Origin: Acanthochromis polyacanthus
Lineage: Eukaryota > Chordata > Actinopteri > Pomacentridae
NCBI RefSeq assembly: GCF_021347895.1
Contig: NC_067123.1
Coordinates: 3,550,149 to 3,614,148, forward strand
Length of the DNA stretch: 64,000 bases
Direction of reading: 5' to 3'
The position numbers and the translations under genes were made by a program. Positions within the stretch are counted from its first letter, which is position 1. The number at the start of each line of letters is the position of its first letter. Below the pieces are notes generated by a model. It saw nothing but the letters and a program-made list of their open reading frames with translations. It was not told the DNA's origin and searched no databases. Of the stretch, positions 39,421 to 51,500 are shown piece by piece.

Positions 39421-40500
39421 AACAAGCACCAAATAATCACTGGTAAATAAAATAAGATTGAAATAAATAAATATAAAATCAAATCAGGTAAAACATTCAA
39501 GTCCAGCTACAGAATTCTGGAGTGTCAAAATAAACATATATACATTTTTAAACATATCTGAGTCTATGTTTTGTTTTTGGACCCCACTTTGGAGGCTGGA
39601 GAAACATATGTACTCTACTATTAAAAATGTGGGGACATCCAGGCTCTTTCATGTACAAAACTGGAAAAACTTTCAAAATGATTACTATTATGGGCTGTAT
39701 TTAAGCACTAGAGCGTTCTATTATTAATTTGTCATGAGAAAAGTTAAAGTCTGTTAAAGCAGAGGTGATGTATGTGTGAGAAAACTGCCTCTTTATCAAA
39801 AAGGAAGACTGATTTGTGATGTGGACGTTATTTACAGTTTCATTGGTTTCCCCTTTTTTCTTTCTACAGTTAACATGCACATTAATACTCTACTAAAAAA
39901 ACAATCCTCTTTGCTGTGGTTTTACTGTTTGCAAATTCATAAAACAGGAAAAATCTATAAAATACCAGAAAATTGTTCAGAAAACAGCTGTAACTGTACA
40001 AAAGGCAACATAAAGCTAAAATTCAGAACAAAATTCTCACTTTTAATTATAAATGACTTACAAATTGTTCCTTTTTTCCTGTGATTTTACTAGTTAGACC
40101 TGTTATTTTACAAAACAGCAAAAATGTGCCATCTGTGCTGTATTATGCCATGTTCATATATATAGTTTTACATTTAGACTCAGAATTATTGTCATGATGA
40201 GAAATAACTGAAAATTTCAGGTTTTTATCTTCAATCGTTCCTCAGATGTTGTTACTCAAACAGCCTCAGATGTTAAAACGTAAAAAGAGTTATTTTACTT
40301 TAATAAAAACTTCACAGATATCATTTTAAATATCTGTATTTTCTGGTAAAAACGTGAAGTAATTCAGAGCTGGTCAAGCAGAAAGAACTGATGACTCTTA
40401 ATGTGAAGCAGCTTCTCAGCACTTTGTACAGAAACCCTCTGGAGACGCCTGAACGTTTAGAGAAAAACCATCGCTTTAGTTGAATCTTCTTCAGAAAAGG
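39420..40500. other. intergenic, no gene
   Basis: AT-rich, unique-looking sequence downstream of zbtb22; the 40542-41095 stretch is similar. Frames of 60-100 codons here have no recognisable motif and biased Lys/Asn/Phe composition. Confidence 0.5.
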
Positions 40501-40541
40501 TGCCATGAGATCGTCCAGAGTCTCTGGACGATCTCATGGCA
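40501..40541. repeat. perfect 20-bp palindrome with a 1-base centre
   Basis: TGCCATGAGATCGTCCAGAG (40501-40520), then T, then its exact reverse complement to 40541. Pairing is complete with a single-base loop. No related copy seen elsewhere in the window. Confidence 0.95.
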
Positions 40542-41094
40542 TCGTCTGGAACGATCGTACGTTTCGTTTCAGCCATTTAAACGTTTCATTTGTGTTCAGT
40601 GCAGCTGTGAAGCGTAGCAGCGTGTTGTGAATGTGCTCATCCACGGTCGCTCATTTGCATTTTGCACATAAATTATTTTGTTGCCATCGACCTGCGTTAG
40701 AAAAGAAAAATGTTTTTGTGCCATATTGATGTTTCTGCACATTAAAGAAAGCTTGGTTATTAAAAATAAACACTCTTTGTTTGGATTTATTGTGATTATT
40801 TTGCATTTTAAGCTGAGATTTGAAAAGCAAAAGCTGGTTTTTAATGCACTAATGCACCTCAGCATGCTTTCTGTCAGACTTATTTATTGTTATTTTACTG
40901 CACTTTGTCTGATGGACACGAGAGGAGAAAACATTTATTCATGTAAGTAATCAGCTGGAGACGTTTCACAGCTGAAATCTGTTACTTCAGGTTGTTATCC
41001 ATGAATTTTGCAATATTTACCTTTAAAAGCCAACATTTTTCTGATTCTATAAGCTGTAAATCAGCTGTTGAGTTTGATTCCAGTCTTTATTCTA

Positions 41095-41490
41095 CATCAG
41101 GGGAGTCCAACTCATCCTAGTCCAGGTTCCACATCCAGTCCAGTCTGATCTCCAGTGGACCGGACCAGTAAAACCAGTAGAACCAGCAGAATAACCTGGA
41201 AATAACCACAACTCCCAATAGTTCCTTTGTTTTAGTGCAGATATGTTCACGTTTAAGGAATTATCTTTTTACTAAACATCATGAACAACCTGAAATTTAT
41301 GAAGACAAATAAATTCAGTTTCATCAACATTCATCCTCAGTTTATCATTTCCACATTACAACTTCCAGATCACAGAGTGTCTACAAAGGAACACAACATT
41401 TAGTCACCTGGAACTGAAGCAGAGAGGATTTACTGGAGGATCACAACCACAGAAGAAGACAAAAACAGAGACAGAATATTACAAAAATGA
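41095..41490. repeat. dispersed repeat, partner of 31030-31440
   Basis: Starts GGGGAGTCCAACTCATCCTA and contains CAGTCTGATCTCCAGTGGAC, CAACTCCCAATAGTTCCTTT, CATCATGAACAACCTGAAAT and GGAGGATCACAACCACAGAA. It is the inverse of the copy in scn1b intron 1 at high identity, so probably a fairly young interspersed element. Confidence 0.85.
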
Positions 41491-42124
41491 AGTGTCCAAC
41501 AGAAGAAGAAGTCCAACTTCTTTTGGATCCTTGTGGAGAATTTAATCTTAGAGTTTGTAAAGCTGCTGAGTTTTCAGAGTCACCTGGATTGTTTTGACAT
41601 TTAATAACCGAGTCCTGAAGTAAAATTCCGGTTGTGGATTTCTGTCATTTAGTCTGGACTAAACAAATAACAGCAGCATAAATCTCAAACGTCTTTATGA
41701 GGAGTCTGGATCAGGCGTGAACTAACCGTGACGTCACCCGTTGGTTTCAACGCCGAGAAATGAAACCCGGATTTTGCTACTTCCTGGTCGCCGTTTTGGA
41801 TTTTTGGAGCCAGTGACGTAAAAAGCGTCATCAAACAGACTGGACCGGAGAGCAACTAGGGGCAGGATTGGCTGAGGACTCTCTTATCCCGCCCACATTT
41901 TACCGCAGAGGCTTCTGTTGCTGTCAATCATTCCAGACAAGACTGTCTATCAAGTATAGCCACACCCCCTGGCTCCGCCAACTTTAACAATTTATTTAAA
42001 ATTCAGTAATTGATTTATTTTAAGATCGGCCACCTGATCTCTCATTTTGACCATGAAAACTAACGGGAAAAAAATCCTGAGCTGTAGAACATTAGTCTAT
42101 CAAATTTTATTTTTTCCGGTGATG

Positions 42125-43187
42125 AATAGACCCTTTAATGACCCACGTCACAGCTTTAGCTGGAGGCAAAAGAGGAAGCCAGCGGCCGGACAGAAAGGCG
42201 AAAGACTGAGGGACTAGGCTCTATCAACTTTTCGAAAATGTCGTCCTGCTGTGTTTTTGGATGCCAGAATAGGAGGAATGACACTGGCGAACGCAAATTA
42301 AAGTCTTATAGGATTCCACCGAACACTCGTGCTCAGAGGGAACGAAGACAGTTGTGGCTAAATGCACTGAGGCGAAAAGACTGGACAGAGACGATCAGCT
42401 GCAGTCAATTCCAGCCATTTTCAGTACAAAATTCGCTAATATTCTATTTGTAAATAAAAAATATTCAATTCAATTCAATTCAGCTTTATTCCAGACACTG
42501 GGTCCAAATACACACACCATAAGAACAAGGACACAACAAGACACAGAAAAAATACAATCAAAAACAATAACCCGTTAAATATGACGAGAAATACAGGGAA
42601 TATTGGACGCGCATCGCGAGGTGCATTTCCTTGAAAACGACCGATTCGTGGATTTTATACCGACTTCAAGACATGTTTTGGACAAAATAGTTTACTGGCT
42701 TGTGTTGTCTGGATGACCAAGGTTAGCTTATGGCCGTTTTTGTGGAATATTTTCATCTGTGTGTAATAATGAACCCGGAAATGTGAGTCGTGCTGTGTAC
42801 CTTAAAGCCGTGTACAGAGAAAGGATGGATGAATATTTGTTTTTGTCGGACAAATGTGTTTTTCTCACCCGCTGTGGTAATCACATCTGAAAGTGGTTTA
42901 TACCGGCGGATTCATGAGAATCTAAGCTTTCCATCGGTGTATAGTGTTTATATAATCGCTTTTGCAGCCTTCGGGCATTCTTTAAATTCCAATGCAAATT
43001 AGTAGGTGTACCGCCGGCGGTACACTTAAGTTTAACGGGTTAAAAATGCTCGAGTTTGCAGCGCAAACTCCCAGCGCAAACTATATACTCCCAGTCCTGC
43101 TTGACTTCTCGCTCTGCTTTTGCCTCCAGCATAAGCCCCGCCCACAAAAAAACGTCACAATGTTTGTAAACAAATAAAGGGTCTATT
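42125..43187 (+). mobile_element. THAP-domain DNA transposon remnant
   Basis: Bounded by AATAGACCCTTTA at 42125 and its reverse complement TAAAGGGTCTATT ending at 43187, the layout of a terminal-inverted-repeat element. It carries the THAP-like frame described separately and a (TTCAA)n insertion near 42463. It may itself sit inside an older element: GGAGCCAGTGACG near 41807 and GGAGCCAGATGCTACGTCC near 43275, ending in the frequent teleost motif TATATACAGTCTATGG. Confidence 0.65.
42238..42453 (+). pseudogene. truncated THAP DNA-binding domain
   Basis: MSSCCVFGCQNRRND opens like a C2CH THAP finger; YRIPPNTRAQRERRQLWLNA and RRKDWTE follow at the usual spacing. After that the expected C-x2-H-F pair is degenerate (SCSQF, His absent) and the frame stops at 71 codons, next to a TTCAA repeat insertion. 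THAP domains occur in P-element-type transposases and domesticated proteins; the surrounding inverted repeats favour a transposon relic. Confidence 0.75.
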
Positions 43188-43359
43188 GGGGTCTATAGAG
43201 AAAAAGCTTTTTGGAGCCAACCCTAGCGGACGGCGTGATATTGCAAGTTTTTGACACTTCCGGGTGGGCTTCAATTTTGGAGCCAGATGCTACGTCCATC
43301 TTTATATACAGTCTATGGTCTGGATTGAGGTTTCTCACTTGATAATGATCAAAACATGA

Positions 43360-43575
43360 AATTTAGGTTGGTTAAAAGGAATATTCCACCTTAAATCTTT
43401 GAATGTTGACCTAAAAGGTTGGTTTCAGGAAATATTCCACCTACAAGGTCCTCACAAATCCACCTTAAAGGAACATTCCACCTTAAATCCCTGGACATGC
43501 ACCTAAAATGTTGGTTTAAAAATCCTCAGAGAGACCTGAGGGGTTGGTTAAAAGGAATATTCCACCTCAAACCTC
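43360..43575. repeat. short local repeat 'ggaatattccacct'
   Basis: GGTTGGTTAAAAGGAATATTCCACCT occurs in at least four diverged forms (the shared core AATATTCCACCT at about 43380, 43430 and 43555, ACATTCCACCT at about 43472). The core GGAATATTCC is palindromic. It lies directly upstream of the nmrk2-like frame. Confidence 0.6.
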
Positions 43576-43825
43576 CACTAGGGCAGTATGTGTAGCAGCG
43601 ACAGCAGAAAGAGGTCCTCTCTGGGTGGAAGAACAGCGTCTGAGTGGCAGCTCCCTTTCTGCTCTTACCTTACTCACTAAACTCAAGGTCCATGGAGGAA
43701 TCCAGTAGTTGATGTTTCCTGCTGCAACCTTCTCTTTTTCAGTTTTCTTCCACGTTCGATCGCTCCCGACCCAGTTTATGTTGACGTTTTTGACCCTTTT
43801 TCCGAGCTTTGACCGATCTGAGAAC

Positions 43826-44341
43826 ATGAAGTACATCATCGGCATTGGCGGCGTAACCGATGGAGGGAAAACCAGCCTCACCAACCGCCTGATCAAGAAC
43901 CTGCTCAACTGCTGCATGGCCCATCAGGATGACTTCTTCAAGCCCCAGGATCAGATTGAAGTTGGTGAAGATGGCTTTAAGCAGTACGATGTCATCACTG
44001 CTCTGGACATGGACGCCATGATGAGGAGGATATACGGGTGGCTGGAGAAGCTGGTGAAGTTTGAGAAGTCTCATGGCGTTAATAACACCCTGGACACAGA
44101 GATGGTCCTGAAGTCCGACCACATTGAGGAGGAGGAGACTCACATCCTCACTGTGGAGGGCTTCCTGCTTCACACCTACAGGCCTTTGATGGACATGCTA
44201 AACCAACGTTACTTTATTTCCATTCCATATGAAGAATGCAAAAAGAGGAGGTACTCTAGGAAGCCCTCGGTGCCAGACCCCCCCGGCCTGTTCGATGTCC
44301 ACGTCTGGACCATGCAACACAAGAACATCTGCTCTCTGTGA
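43826..44341 (+). CDS. nmrk2: nicotinamide riboside kinase 2-like, single-exon and C-terminally short (probable retrocopy)
   Basis: NMRK2 phosphorylates nicotinamide riboside to NMN for NAD+ synthesis. The 171-residue frame has the P-loop [19 protein letters not shown], the catalytic [36 protein letters not shown], the lid region [12 protein letters not shown] and [13 protein letters not shown], all well conserved with no internal stop or frameshift. It ends at [13 protein letters not shown], where family members continue for roughly 30-60 more residues. The family's genes are split into several exons, but here the whole core is one exon, which suggests a retrotransposed copy. An A-rich tract at about 44620-44633, some 280 bases past the stop, may be the remains of a poly-A tail. 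Activity cannot be judged. Confidence 0.8.
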   Translation: MKYIIGIGGVTDGGKTSLTNRLIKNLLNCCMAHQDDFFKPQDQIEVGEDGFKQYDVITALDMDAMMRRIYGWLEKLVKFEKSHGVNNTLDTEMVLKSDHIEEEETHILTVEGFLLHTYRPLMDMLNQRYFISIPYEECKKRRYSRKPSVPDPPGLFDVHVWTMQHKNICSL

Positions 44342-47325
44342 AAGATTACTGAGAGCAGCTTTTAGTGATTTCTATGCAGAACACTGTGATGTTTGCTGAG
44401 CTGTGCACCATTAAATGACTTAAGAATATGGAGTATTGTTACTGTTTATTATTGTTCTCAGGTTTTACTGTTAAATGTATAGAGTGCTTCTTACTGTATT
44501 TTATTGTTGCAGCTATTGATGCTGTAATTCACATAAACAAGGAAACAAGTCCATCATAACTTGAATGTTAACAGTCCAAAATGAAAAGCTCATATACAGC
44601 TTTCCTATTGGGTTAAAGAACCAAAAAAAAAAACACCCAAAAAACATGAAAAATACTTTGTGAAAGCGAGAGGTCGGTAGCAGTTTTCATTTTTTCTTAC
44701 AACTTTTGAGTGGCCCCCCAAAATATCTGTTGGACCCCCCTGTGCCCCCACACTAAAATGAATCTGGATCCGCCCCTGGGAACCTGTAATGAAATGGGAA
44801 AGTTTCATGTAGACATCTGTTAAAGGTTCACTCACTCTGTGCATCGTCTCCATTATAAAACGACTGTTTTTTGTTGTGTTGTGGTATTTTTGAAGTCCAG
44901 ATGTGTCCAGAACTCCATCTACGATAACATTCATGTAAACGTGGTGCATCAGATGTTAGAAATGATCTCAGAACGGTTCCTTTGCAGCTCATCGGAGGAG
45001 CACAAGAAGTCTCTGGAGCTCAACACTGCAACGTGTTTTTCCACTTGGTAATTACACCTTCTATCAATTATGCATTAAAAAAACACCCAGAGACTCCAGA
45101 AGGTGTCTGAAAGCGAAGCTGCCATTTGATGTGTTCAGGTGCATTCAGAGGGAGCAGCCTATAGAGATTAGCATTTCAATGGCAGACATGAGGTTGTATA
45201 ATCAAAGAGAAACTTATAAAGAGAGACGTTTCGCATATGGAGCTTCATTTATAACCACACCAGGACATTATGCAAGATTTTATAGGCATTAACGGATGTT
45301 TTTCATGTTGCTGCATGAATAAATTACATTGTTTTTGTAGGAAGTGTTCTCTTAATGCAGTTTGTGTGGATATTTCCTCAGACCAGACACCAGAACGACC
45401 AGAATCAGCCTTTGGATGAATGTTTTTCCCTTCAGAGACAGAACTCTGAGCTCATTGTCCTTCTACAGACGGCTGTCCTTGAGAACTTCTGCCTCAACAT
45501 TATCTCTAACGGTGAGAAACACTGTTTTTCTCACTTCCAAGTATCGACAGGGGAGTCTAATGAGAGTGACTCATCCTTGCTTGGTGTTTAATTAAATGTA
45601 GGACAAAATGTACGGCTCCATGTCGTTGGGATGCTGTTTTTTCTTCTTTTCTTTTTTATTCCAGGCTGCAGAACACTTTGATATTGAGATTATTGTCTGA
45701 GATGGATGATTGGAGTGAGTGGGAGTCTTTTCAGGCATGGATCATTACAGTTGCCTTTTTAAAAATAATAATTTTAATACTTGGCTTTTATAATCGTGGT
45801 TTAGTAGCAACTGAGTCACAGGAGAGTCTCACTGGAACAAAGAGGATTGTTTGTGTGCTGAATGCCTGTCCTTGTGGTCTTTGAAGTGACCACATGGGGG
45901 CAGCATCTCACTGTGAGCAGAGGGCTTACCAGAGGTGATTAATGTGGTTCAGGTTTTTATTACTATGAAGATGTTAACGCTTTTAAGGTTTTGATCACTA
46001 TGAAACAGAGATGTTTACAGAAGAGTTTGATCACCTGTGAAACCAAGACGTTACTACCTTAGTAATGAAGTAAGTAGCCTGGAGCTGAGGTCAACTTGTA
46101 TTAAATGCTCACAGTAAAGGTTCATTAGCTCCGTATAGATTTGGGGGCATTTCTTGTAAGTCTGTGCGCATTGTGCAGAAATGTACAGTGTGGGTGTTAG
46201 TCAGGGGTGGACTGGGCCAATTACAGTCAAATTGTCTGAAGACGCCTTACAGAACCCATATACCTGAACCCCCAGAGCAGCCCAAAGGCGACGGGGGCAA
46301 GAAAACCATAGACATAAGAAAACACCCTTTAACAGGAAAACACCTCGAGTAGAACCCGGCTCTTTATGTGGGGGAACCATCTGCTGCTGGAAGGAGGTAG
46401 AGAGGGACAGAAGAGGTAGAGGAAGAGAGGAGGAGGGGAACAGGGAACATAAAACACACAATCTGATACATACATGATAAGACAGACAATACATACAAAG
46501 TAGAAGCTAACATGTAAACTGATCCACTGCCCTTGCTTGGCCTGTGCAATGGCTTCTACACATCTGTCTGCTTCCTCTTGCCGTCATATTTCCTGCACCA
46601 CAAGCTTGTGTCTATGAATAAAATTGACTGATGGATAGTTGAATGAAGGGACAACTTGAACAAACAAGACATGGCATGTTAATGAATCTGCTTTGGATGT
46701 GTTTGTGAGCAGATTTTTCATGTTAGACTAGTTGTTCACCCGTTTTTAAATCTGAGCTAAGCTATGCTATGTCAGGCTAACTGTCCCTAAACCATGCAGA
46801 TGTGACGGTGACAGTAACTCAAGACTCTGGAAGAATGTGAATAAGCATATATCAGATTATTTATTCGAATGTAATTTAAAATGCTTGTCGTATTTATGGT
46901 AATGTGCTCTGCTTAAAGGCATTAGAGGAGATTTAATTTCCTACGACTTTGAACGTAGCATGCGCACATACAACCTCTCCCTCACCCCCCTCTAACCTCC
47001 CCCCTCTTAACATTTACGAAGAAACGCCCCCCTCCAGAAACTATCGTAGGACTCGTGAAGTTGTCTTTTACGGCTGGGTCCCCCTGGATCTTTATCTGCC
47101 TTTTTGTAAAAAAGATGAGCAAAACAAGTCTCCAGCTAACTACGAAGCTATACCAAAGCAACACATACAGAAAACACGTAAGTCCAAGGCGTACGTAATC
47201 TACGTAACTAGGCCTGAGCCGGAAGATTTTTGATTGACAGGAAAGGGAGCAAACCAAACGCCTCGGTCCGAGCGCGTTGATTGATGTTTTTCAGGTCCTG
47301 CCATGTCCACAGTTATTTTTTAAAA
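44342..47325. other. intergenic, repeat debris, no gene recognised
   Basis: Contains short pieces resembling DNA-transposon ends (ATGAATCTGGATCCGCCCCT near 44758; GTCAGGGGTGGACTGGGCCA near 46200) and otherwise unique sequence. Frames at 45355-45595 and 46949-47233 show no domain I recognise. Confidence 0.5.
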
Positions 47326-47328
47326 ATT

Positions 47329-48564
47329 TTTATTCTTTTAGAAACCATACATACAAGTCCACTAAAGGTCAGTATATTCATTTTATGTGAATCAGACAAA
47401 TTAAACAAAAAAAAAAAACATCCTCCATAATGCCTTTAAACTTGAAAACCAAAACGTAATAAAGACAGGAGCATGATCAGATTTTAGAACATTTAATAAC
47501 CCTTAAGACTAAAGGTGTTTGTTACCAGTTAGGCTGCACATTAAAACAGTGGCTTTACATTAAGATGAAACACAACAGTTCCTGTTCATGGGGCACCACC
47601 ATGTCCTCCGGTGCTTCTGACTTTCCAGTTAAACTGAACGCACAAACAGATCACACACAAACGAGAGTGGCAGTGCGATTTATTACGAACAAAATAAAAA
47701 GCATTTGAATCCGACACGCCGTCCTACAGTACCGAACTCCTCACGCCATCGTGCTGCTTCCGTCTTCAACCATTTAAACCACTTACCATCTGACCATCAA
47801 CGTTAACAAACCACGTCCTCCAAATAAAACACAAATAACATTAGAACTTAATTCAAGAGGCAAACAGATAAAACACACTAAAGGAGATCAATGCAGAAAA
47901 GACTGGTTTTTAGGATTGTTTTCTGTTACATGACAGTGCATTTGAAAAGGGCGTTTTATTCGTTGGTAGATTTAGACGGCGTCATACTGTACATGTTCAT
48001 TAATCACACCGAGGCAAAACGAAACCAAAACAGTTACAGAAAAACAGGATTAGAGTCGATGCTACTCGTACAGGTTTCCAGTTTTATTGCCAAATACGCT
48101 CCTGTGTGACATACTCAGGCAGAAACAGAACCACTCTCCGTCTGGATTCACAGATAAACCAATGCTCGGTGTGTGAGTTCTAGAAAGCAGCAAAATGCAC
48201 AACGTGACAGTCGACAAGTAGAAAAACAAACATCTGCCATGAACAAACCTCGGACAGCAGACAGCAGACACTAGCACCATCGGACAAAGATGATTTTTAC
48301 AGTAGGATTTTATACTAAAAGCGTGACCGAACCTCTCATAAACAGCTACATAAGACTCCTTAGACGTGGGATTAAAAAAAGAAAAGTGATTTCATACTCA
48401 AAGCCAATGTTGTGTCTCTGTCTAGACGTACAGGAGGCTGGTGTTAGTGGGTTAACGCTTCTTGAGGTTGTGAGTCCGCCACATGCAGATCTGTTTTTCC
48501 TTCTCCTTCTTGTTTTTCTTCTTCTCCTGGTCCCATCGATGGATCTGTGGTCGGATCCTCGAGT
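47329..48564 (-). promoter_or_regulatory. mbp: mbp 3' UTR with polyadenylation signals
   Basis: Unique sequence below the stop. Minus-strand AATAAA appears as TTTATT at 47329-47334 and near 47678, giving a 3' UTR of about 0.9-1.2 kb. A long UTR is expected because MBP mRNA is transported to myelin processes through 3' UTR signals, although I did not identify such a signal. Confidence 0.5.
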
Positions 48565-51500
48565 TTAGAAGATGGTGCTCCAGCGTTTAGGGGGAGGACG
48601 GGACTTGGTGTCTCCCTGGAAAGAAGAAGAAGAAGAAGAAGTGAGGAGGTGTAAGAAGAAAAATGTAGATTCTGGGGTGATTTCAGTGAAAAAGTTGATT
48701 GTCTAAAAACGTCACATTTAATGGGATTGATCCGGGCTGAAAGTAACGCGTCTAAAGGTCGTAAGTAGAAAAATAAACCGTGAACATTCGGGTGAAACAT
48801 GAGGCTCGTATGGTCGTTAGTTTATTATGATGACGAGCTGCTGGAGAAGCGTTTTGATGGTGAAATGAAATGACTTCTCAGAGTGTTTTTTCTGATTACT
48901 CACTGGCTTCTGATGAGAGCGTCACTGTTTTATTTGAGCAAACACAGACAGGAAACACAGAGTTTATGAAGCCCGGGTTTGTAGACAGAAAGTGAGAAAA
49001 GTTCTGCAGAAGCATTTAAAGCTGCTGTTCTGAGCTCACCAGGTTGAAGATCCTGGACAGTGTGCTTTGGTCTCTGCGTCTCCTGACCGGCGACTTTGTG
49101 CTCTCGGCACGCGGTGACGAAGCCTAGAAAAAGATGCTGCGTGAGCACAGATGAAGCCTGGAAGCAAAGCCTGAAACCACGGCTGCTGCTCTGTCACTGG
49201 GTGACCTTCAGACACTTTACATCAGCAGCACCAGGGAAGCCCCACTACCTTACCATGAAACTAAATGTTTTCATACAAATGGCACAATTATTGCTGTTGT
49301 TGGACGAAAAGCGCACAACCACAGCCAATACGTATGTTAAAAATGCAATGGGTTTGACCTGTTTGGGTTTTAATGTGCTTTGCTGCAATGATGTGAGGTT
49401 TTGTGACCCTATAACTTTGTGAAACACTAGTTTTCAAAGGCCTCAAGGCCATAAAAATCTTTATATATTCAGGTAAACAGTGCCTGTAAAAAGTTTTCAC
49501 CCTCCTTGAAAGTTTTTTCCTTTATTTAAAAAAAAAAATATTGAATCTGAGTAAATTTTCTTTTTTTTTCTTATTTTTTAACAAGAATTTACAAAAAGAC
49601 TCTTTCATGTCAAAGTGAAAGCAGATTTCTACAAAACAGTGTCACATAATTAAAAATCTAAATCAACTTCAAATCAGTGTTCATTAGATGCACCTTTGTC
49701 TCAATCAGACTGAACATCTGGACGCTGAAATTTTACCTCGTTTTCTTTGTAAAACAGTACAAATTCCATCAGGTTACACAGGGATTGTGAACAAACAGAC
49801 CTTTTCAAGTCCAGACACAATTTATCAATCATCTTGGAGCCTCCAGCTCCTTCAGAGGAGTCATGGGAGTCTTGGTGGCCTCCCTCTCTAGTCTCTCAGG
49901 ACGTCCTGCTCTAGTCAGATTTATTCATGTTCCATTTCTTAATGATGGATTTAGGAGTGTTTAACCAGTTTATTTTATATATGTACTGTGATGGGACAGA
50001 CTGGTGACCTGTCAGCTGGGATAGACTCCAGCACCCCCCACGACCCTACTGAGGATAAAGCGGTGTGTAGAGGATGGATATGATGGGACAGCTTCTAGTG
50101 AAGGTCAAATATGGGTTTCGGTCAAAAAGTCTATTCTGGATGATGCTGCCACCACCGTGCTTCACAGTGGGGATGGTGTGTTTGTAATGATGTTCAGTGT
50201 TTGGTGTTCTAGAAAACATGGCATCTAGTCTGATGGACTAAAAGCTCAACGTTGGTCTTGGTCTTTAATCTCTTTCATCTCAGTTTCTCAGTCTTTGAGG
50301 ACGTCCTGCTCTAGTTAGATTTATTCCTGTTCCATCTTCTTTCCATTTTTTAATGATGGATTTAACTGGACTCCAGGAGATCTTCAGGAACTTGGAAAGT
50401 TTCTTGTATCGTCCTGACTGACAGAGTTAGAAGAAAGAGACTAGTGAGGGAGGCCACCAAGACACCTATGACTCCTTCAAATCAGTTACAAGCATCAATT
50501 TAGAATTTGTGGCTTGAACTTATAAAGTTCTGTTCATTCAAGAGGAATCGGATAAAATTGCAGATCTGCTGCTAAATAAGACCTATCAATGCTGACTCAA
50601 TGCTGTAATTACGGCCAAAGGGAAATCGACTAAATACTGATTAGAGGGGGTGAATATTTAATAAATCAGTGTCAGTTTTTTGGGGGTAATTTCTTGCCAA
50701 ATAAAACTGACCATGATTTAATGTAGAAGAAAACTTCCAAGGCAGGTTTTAACACATTTTACAGCCACTGTTTTAGTGTTTCTGCTGCAGCTATGTGGTT
50801 TCTCTGCAACAACAGCAGCCGTGTGAAGAAGAACCAGCCGTCTGTGATCTGTTATTGTGAGAGAATAACACTAAAGCAGGAAAATATGAGCAGGAACAGA
50901 TTGGTTTAAGCCTAAACCTTAAAGGAGAAAGAGAATGGATGACCGGGACAAGACAAGGTCCAGAGGGGAGAAGACTGAATGGATGATCACTGTCAAATGA
51001 CAAACAAAGGGCAGTCTGGAGTCGGTGGACAGGTGAGAGGACAGGAGGGAGGGAAGAAGAACAGATGGATCGGTGAGTCATCTGTGGCACAAAGGGGATA
51101 GAGGTGTTACGAAGAGCAGAGGAGGTCCTGAGAGAAGATGTTTACCGGCTGTGGTTCATAAATAGCTGAGCAGTTTCAAAGTCATCCAGAAGCAGCGAGC
51201 CGCTCTGGATTGGAGCACAGAAGGAGGGGAAATGTAATAACCTCAGCATGAAGCCAGTAAATGTGTCAGACACCAATCAATCAACCTCTTTCAAATGTGA
51301 TTTTCTGCTTCGAGCCGTGAGCTTTACAGCCCCTGAACGTAAACGCTGGTGCATCAGCACAACATCTGAATGTGGGTTTAATTCCACAGATCGAGTATAA
51401 AAGATCTTGGAGGAGGAAGGCAGTCGAACACAAAGCAGGAGAGACAGACTGCAGGTTAGGTAACAGGTGTGCTGCAGACAAAGGAGCTCTCCACAGACAG

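Noticed and set aside
45355..45595. Overlapping 77-78-codon frames considered as a small gene
   Set aside because: No recognisable domain, no supporting splice or polyadenylation context, and two frames are equally open.
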